Positions 61,925 through 64,000 of a stretch of 64,000 bases of DNA are shown here, one piece after another (position 1 is the stretch's first letter; each line of letters begins with the position of its first letter). Under the pieces are notes generated by a model that did not search any database, was not told where the DNA came from, and saw only the letters and a list, made by a program, of their open reading frames with translations. The position numbers were made by a program, and so were the translations under genes. Origin of the DNA: Rhodobacter sp. (lineage in GTDB: Bacteria > Pseudomonadota > Alphaproteobacteria > Rhodobacterales > Rhodobacteraceae); contig JAIXRW010000005.1 in the NCBI GenBank assembly GCA_027484985.1, positions 95,378-159,377 on the forward strand. Direction: 5' to 3'.

Positions 61925-61989
61925 TTTCACCTTTGCCCAAATACTCCGGGGGGAATCGGGCAAGGCCCGATGGGGGGCTGGCCCCCCTC
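61923..61989. repeat. Intergenic palindromic repeat, type B
   Basis: CCTTTCACCTTTGCCCAAAT then ACTCCGGGGGGAATCGGGC, AAGGCCCGAT and a GGGGGGC/GCCCCCC hairpin ending at 61987. Closely matches the right half of the copy at 51408. Lies between accC and aat. Confidence 0.75.
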
Positions 61990-62041
61990 CTCTTTCCTGC
62001 GTTTCGGGCCCTTGCGGCCTGACAGAACCATCCGGCCCGCC

Positions 62042-62674
62042 ATGCCCGATCCTTTCATCACGCCCGAGATGCTGTTGCATGGCTATGCCGCGGGCATCTT
62101 TCCCATGGCCGAACGGCGCGACGATCCCGCGATCCACTGGATCGATCCGCGCCAGCGGGGCATCTTGCCGCTGGGGGGCTTTCACATCTCGCGGTCGCTG
62201 CGGCGCACCATTCTGCGCGGGGCGTGGCGGGTGACGGTGGACACGGCCTTTGCCGAAACCGTTGCCGCCTGCGCCGACCGGCCGGAAACCTGGATCAATG
62301 ACCGGATCTTCGCGCTTTATGCCGCCCTGCATGCCCGTGGCCATGCCCATTCGGTCGAGGTGTGGGCGGGCGATGCACTGGTGGGCGGGGTATATGGTGT
62401 CACGCTGGGCGCGGCCTTCTTTGGCGAGTCGATGTTCTCGCGCCGGACCGATGCGTCGAAACTGGCGCTGGCCTATACGGTCCACCGGCTGCGGGCGGGC
62501 GGATTTACCCTGTTCGACACCCAGTTCCTGACGCCGCATCTGGCCAGCCTTGGCGGGCAGGAAATACCGCGCGCGACCTATCGCAAGCGTCTGGCCGATG
62601 CCTTGGCGCGGCAGGCGGTTTTCGCGCCCGAAGGTTACTGTCCGTCACCCTCGGACGTGGCGGGTGCGGTCTGA
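62042..62674 (+). CDS. aat: Leucyl/phenylalanyl-tRNA-protein transferase
   Basis: A 210-residue N-end rule enzyme adding Leu or Phe to N-terminal Arg/Lys of proteins destined for ClpSAP. Recognised by LLHGYAAGIFPMAE, IHWIDPRQRGILPL, VYGVTLGAAFFGESMFSRRT, ASKLALAYTVHRL and FTLFDTQFLTPHLASLGGQE. The start at 62042 is chosen since the family begins there. The last 40 bases overlap the convergent DUF2155 gene. Confidence 0.95.
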   Translation: MPDPFITPEMLLHGYAAGIFPMAERRDDPAIHWIDPRQRGILPLGGFHISRSLRRTILRGAWRVTVDTAFAETVAACADRPETWINDRIFALYAALHARGHAHSVEVWAGDALVGGVYGVTLGAAFFGESMFSRRTDASKLALAYTVHRLRAGGFTLFDTQFLTPHLASLGGQEIPRATYRKRLADALARQAVFAPEGYCPSPSDVAGAV

Positions 62675-63072
62675 CCGGCCGGATCGGTGGCCGCATCAGG
62701 GGCAGGCGCAGGGGGCAGGTCCGGCGTAACGCAGCGCAGCACCCAGACATCATAGCGCGGATGGTCCAGCGCCGACAGCGCGGGCGATGACGCCACCATC
62801 CAGCCGTCAAAGACCGGCATGGCGATATTCTGTTCGGTGATGGTCAGATGGGCCTCGGCATCCGAGGCGGGATTGTCGGCGGGATAGCGGCAGGCATCCA
62901 GCCTGATCCGCAGGCGCCCGCTTTCGGCTGCCTGACCAAGCGCAAGTTCGATATCCGCCGTCTCGCCCGTCAACTTGTCGAGCCAGCGCAAAACGCCCGC
63001 ATCGGCATCGGCAAAATCCTGCGCCATGGCGGGCAGCGGCAGGGCAACCAGCAGGGCCGCCCACCAGTTCAC
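62635..63072 (-). CDS. DUF2155 family exported protein
   Basis: A 145-residue secreted protein with a signal peptide (WWAALLVALPLPAMA, cleavage before QDF). The body has GVLRWLDKLTGETADIELAL, CRYPADNPASDAEAHLTI and MPVFDGWMVASSPALSALDH, then PRYDVWVLRC, which is the family signature. A Pro/Ala-rich tail follows. Function unknown. The ATG overlaps the mlaD stop, so it is co-translated with mlaD and the NDUFA12 gene; linkage to these genes is common in the family. Confidence 0.88.
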   Translation of the reverse strand: MNWWAALLVALPLPAMAQDFADADAGVLRWLDKLTGETADIELALGQAAESGRLRIRLDACRYPADNPASDAEAHLTITEQNIAMPVFDGWMVASSPALSALDHPRYDVWVLRCVTPDLPPAPAPDAATDPAGQTAPATSEGDGQ

Positions 63073-63554
63073 GGCGTGGCCCCGCCTGCGGCTGGCGCGG
63101 CGGGTGCCTTGTCACCGCCGCCCGCAAATTTCATCATCAGCGAAATCACCGATACCGCGCCCTGCGTATCTTCGATCTCGTCGCCCGCGGCGTAATTGTC
63201 GGGCGCACCACCCGGAACGAGTTCGACGAAATTCCCGCCCAGCAGGCCTTCGGACGAGACAAGCGCCGCCGAATCGACGGGCAGTTGCACCTTGTCATCC
63301 ACACTGAGGACCGCATCGGCGAAAAAGGTCTGCGGGTTCAGGTCAAGGGCTGTCACCGTGCCGACCTTGACCCCGGCCAAGCGCACATCGGTGCCGACCG
63401 TCACCCCCTCGACCGACCGGAACGAGGCGCGCAGGTCGTAGCGCCCCGTGTCACGGTCTGACAGGCCCGTCACCTGACCGGCGTAGAACAGGAAGCCCAA
63501 GGCAGCGGCCAGAACCGCAGCGCCCGCCGCCACCTCTGCTGTCGAACCTGCCAT
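63069..63554 (-). CDS. mlaD: MCE-domain lipid-transport protein MlaD
   Basis: A 161-residue periplasmic protein anchored by an N-terminal helix (EVAAGAAVLAAALGFLFYAG), followed by an MCE domain (DLRASFRSVEGVTVGTDVRL, AGVKVGTVTALDLN, LVSSEGLLGGNFVELVPGG). It forms the hexameric ring carrying phospholipids in the Mla system. The start at 63554 follows the NDUFA12 stop by 8 bases. The other mla genes are not in the window. Confidence 0.92.
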   Translation of the reverse strand: MAGSTAEVAAGAAVLAAALGFLFYAGQVTGLSDRDTGRYDLRASFRSVEGVTVGTDVRLAGVKVGTVTALDLNPQTFFADAVLSVDDKVQLPVDSAALVSSEGLLGGNFVELVPGGAPDNYAAGDEIEDTQGAVSVISLMMKFAGGGDKAPAAPAAGGATP

Positions 63555-63562
63555 GGTCGGTT

Positions 63563-63937
63563 TCACTCGGGCTGCCACGCCTCGTAATCGCGCCGCGCCA
63601 CCGGATCGGGGCGACGGATCGATCCGGGCGGGGCATAGGCGGCGATTGTGCCGGTCAGGTTTTCCTGATGCGGCAATTCCCACGCCTTGCGCGGCAAGGG
63701 CGCCTTGGTCGGCGGTTCGTCCCAGGTGTGGTGCAGCCAGCCATGCCATTCGGCCGAAACGCGGCTGGCTTCGGATTCGCCATTGTAGATCACCCAGCGG
63801 CGCTTGGCGTCGCGGGTCTGGTAATAGATGTTGCCCTGGCCATCCTCGCCCACCTTCACGCCACGCCGCGCCGTGAAAAGCTGCGTGCCCAGCGTCTGGC
63901 CGTTCCACCAGGTCACAAGCCGCTTGAGGAAATCCAT
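63563..63937 (-). CDS. NADH:ubiquinone oxidoreductase accessory subunit NDUFA12 family
   Basis: A 124-residue homologue of mitochondrial complex I subunit NDUFA12 (B17.2), a supernumerary subunit shared by alphaproteobacteria and mitochondria. Clear motifs are [40 protein letters not shown], and [29 protein letters not shown] lies upstream of the ATG. First visible gene of the NDUFA12-mlaD-DUF2155 unit. Confidence 0.95.
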   Translation of the reverse strand: MDFLKRLVTWWNGQTLGTQLFTARRGVKVGEDGQGNIYYQTRDAKRRWVIYNGESEASRVSAEWHGWLHHTWDEPPTKAPLPRKAWELPHQENLTGTIAAYAPPGSIRRPDPVARRDYEAWQPE

Positions 63938-64000
63938 ACTGCCCTCCGAAAACCCTTGCCTCCATATGGCCGAACGGGGCGCAAAGGTCCAGAGCGAAGG

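Overview
The window reads as a chromosomal stretch of a GC-rich alphaproteobacterium, most likely a Rhodobacteraceae member. The evidence is the NDUFA12 complex I subunit, the DUF2155-MlaD-NDUFA12 neighbourhood beside aat and accBC, a rhizobial-type rhamnose locus (rhaDI divergent from rhaRSTPQUK), heterotetrameric sarcosine oxidase, and intergenic GC-rich hairpins of a type I associate with this family. No rRNA, tRNA, CRISPR array, transposase or phage gene was recognised. Genes are tightly packed, with many ATGA/GTGA/TTGA stop-start overlaps. The very long ORFs on opposite strands are shadows caused by high GC3.

Layout. 1-2307: end of an oligopeptide-type ABC transporter (permease plus two ATPases). 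2292-7414: thioesterase, kynureninase-like PLP enzyme, glycerate 2-kinase, photolyase/cryptochrome with a tiny DUF2256 protein. 7411-13288: a divergent catabolic unit with a FadR-type GntR regulator and DUF1330 protein on one side, and on the other AA_synth, alpha/beta hydrolase, flavin reductase, LLM monooxygenase and aldehyde dehydrogenase. The second side parallels the Rut operon in composition but is not Rut. 13306-15512: solitary motAB plus a small membrane protein. 15627-26249: complete L-rhamnose uptake and catabolism. 26330-32920: an HWE kinase, then a three-gene two-component unit in which two 7TM kinases look complementarily degenerate. 33265-35063: Fe-type superoxide dismutase and an exported esterase. 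35278-40503: soxBDAG. 40732-42652: ccmI, ruvX, DUF1289.

42754-59775 is a large reductive pyrimidine-catabolism region. It has an NMT1/THI5-type ABC importer, a cupin, dihydropyrimidinase (hydA), an N-carbamoyl-amino-acid amidohydrolase, preA and preT, two RutR-like TetR regulators, a class III aminotransferase, a P5CR-like oxidoreductase, an LLM protein and several small proteins. Two palindromes closely matching the RutR operator lie in front of the first regulator. Together these genes would import a pyrimidine, reduce it (PreA/PreT), open the ring (HydA), remove the carbamoyl group and possibly transaminate the resulting beta-amino acid. 60038-63937 is housekeeping: accB, accC, aat, DUF2155, mlaD and NDUFA12.

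The observations I consider most worth follow-up are: the paired kinases at 28438-32219, one with an ATP-binding-like domain but no acceptor His and the other with an H-box but no recognisable ATP-binding boxes; the uncharacterised Rut-like flavin monooxygenase operon; the seven-unit, near-10-bp-phased hexamer array between rhaD and rhaR; the two RutR-type operators; and two dispersed families of intergenic palindromes.
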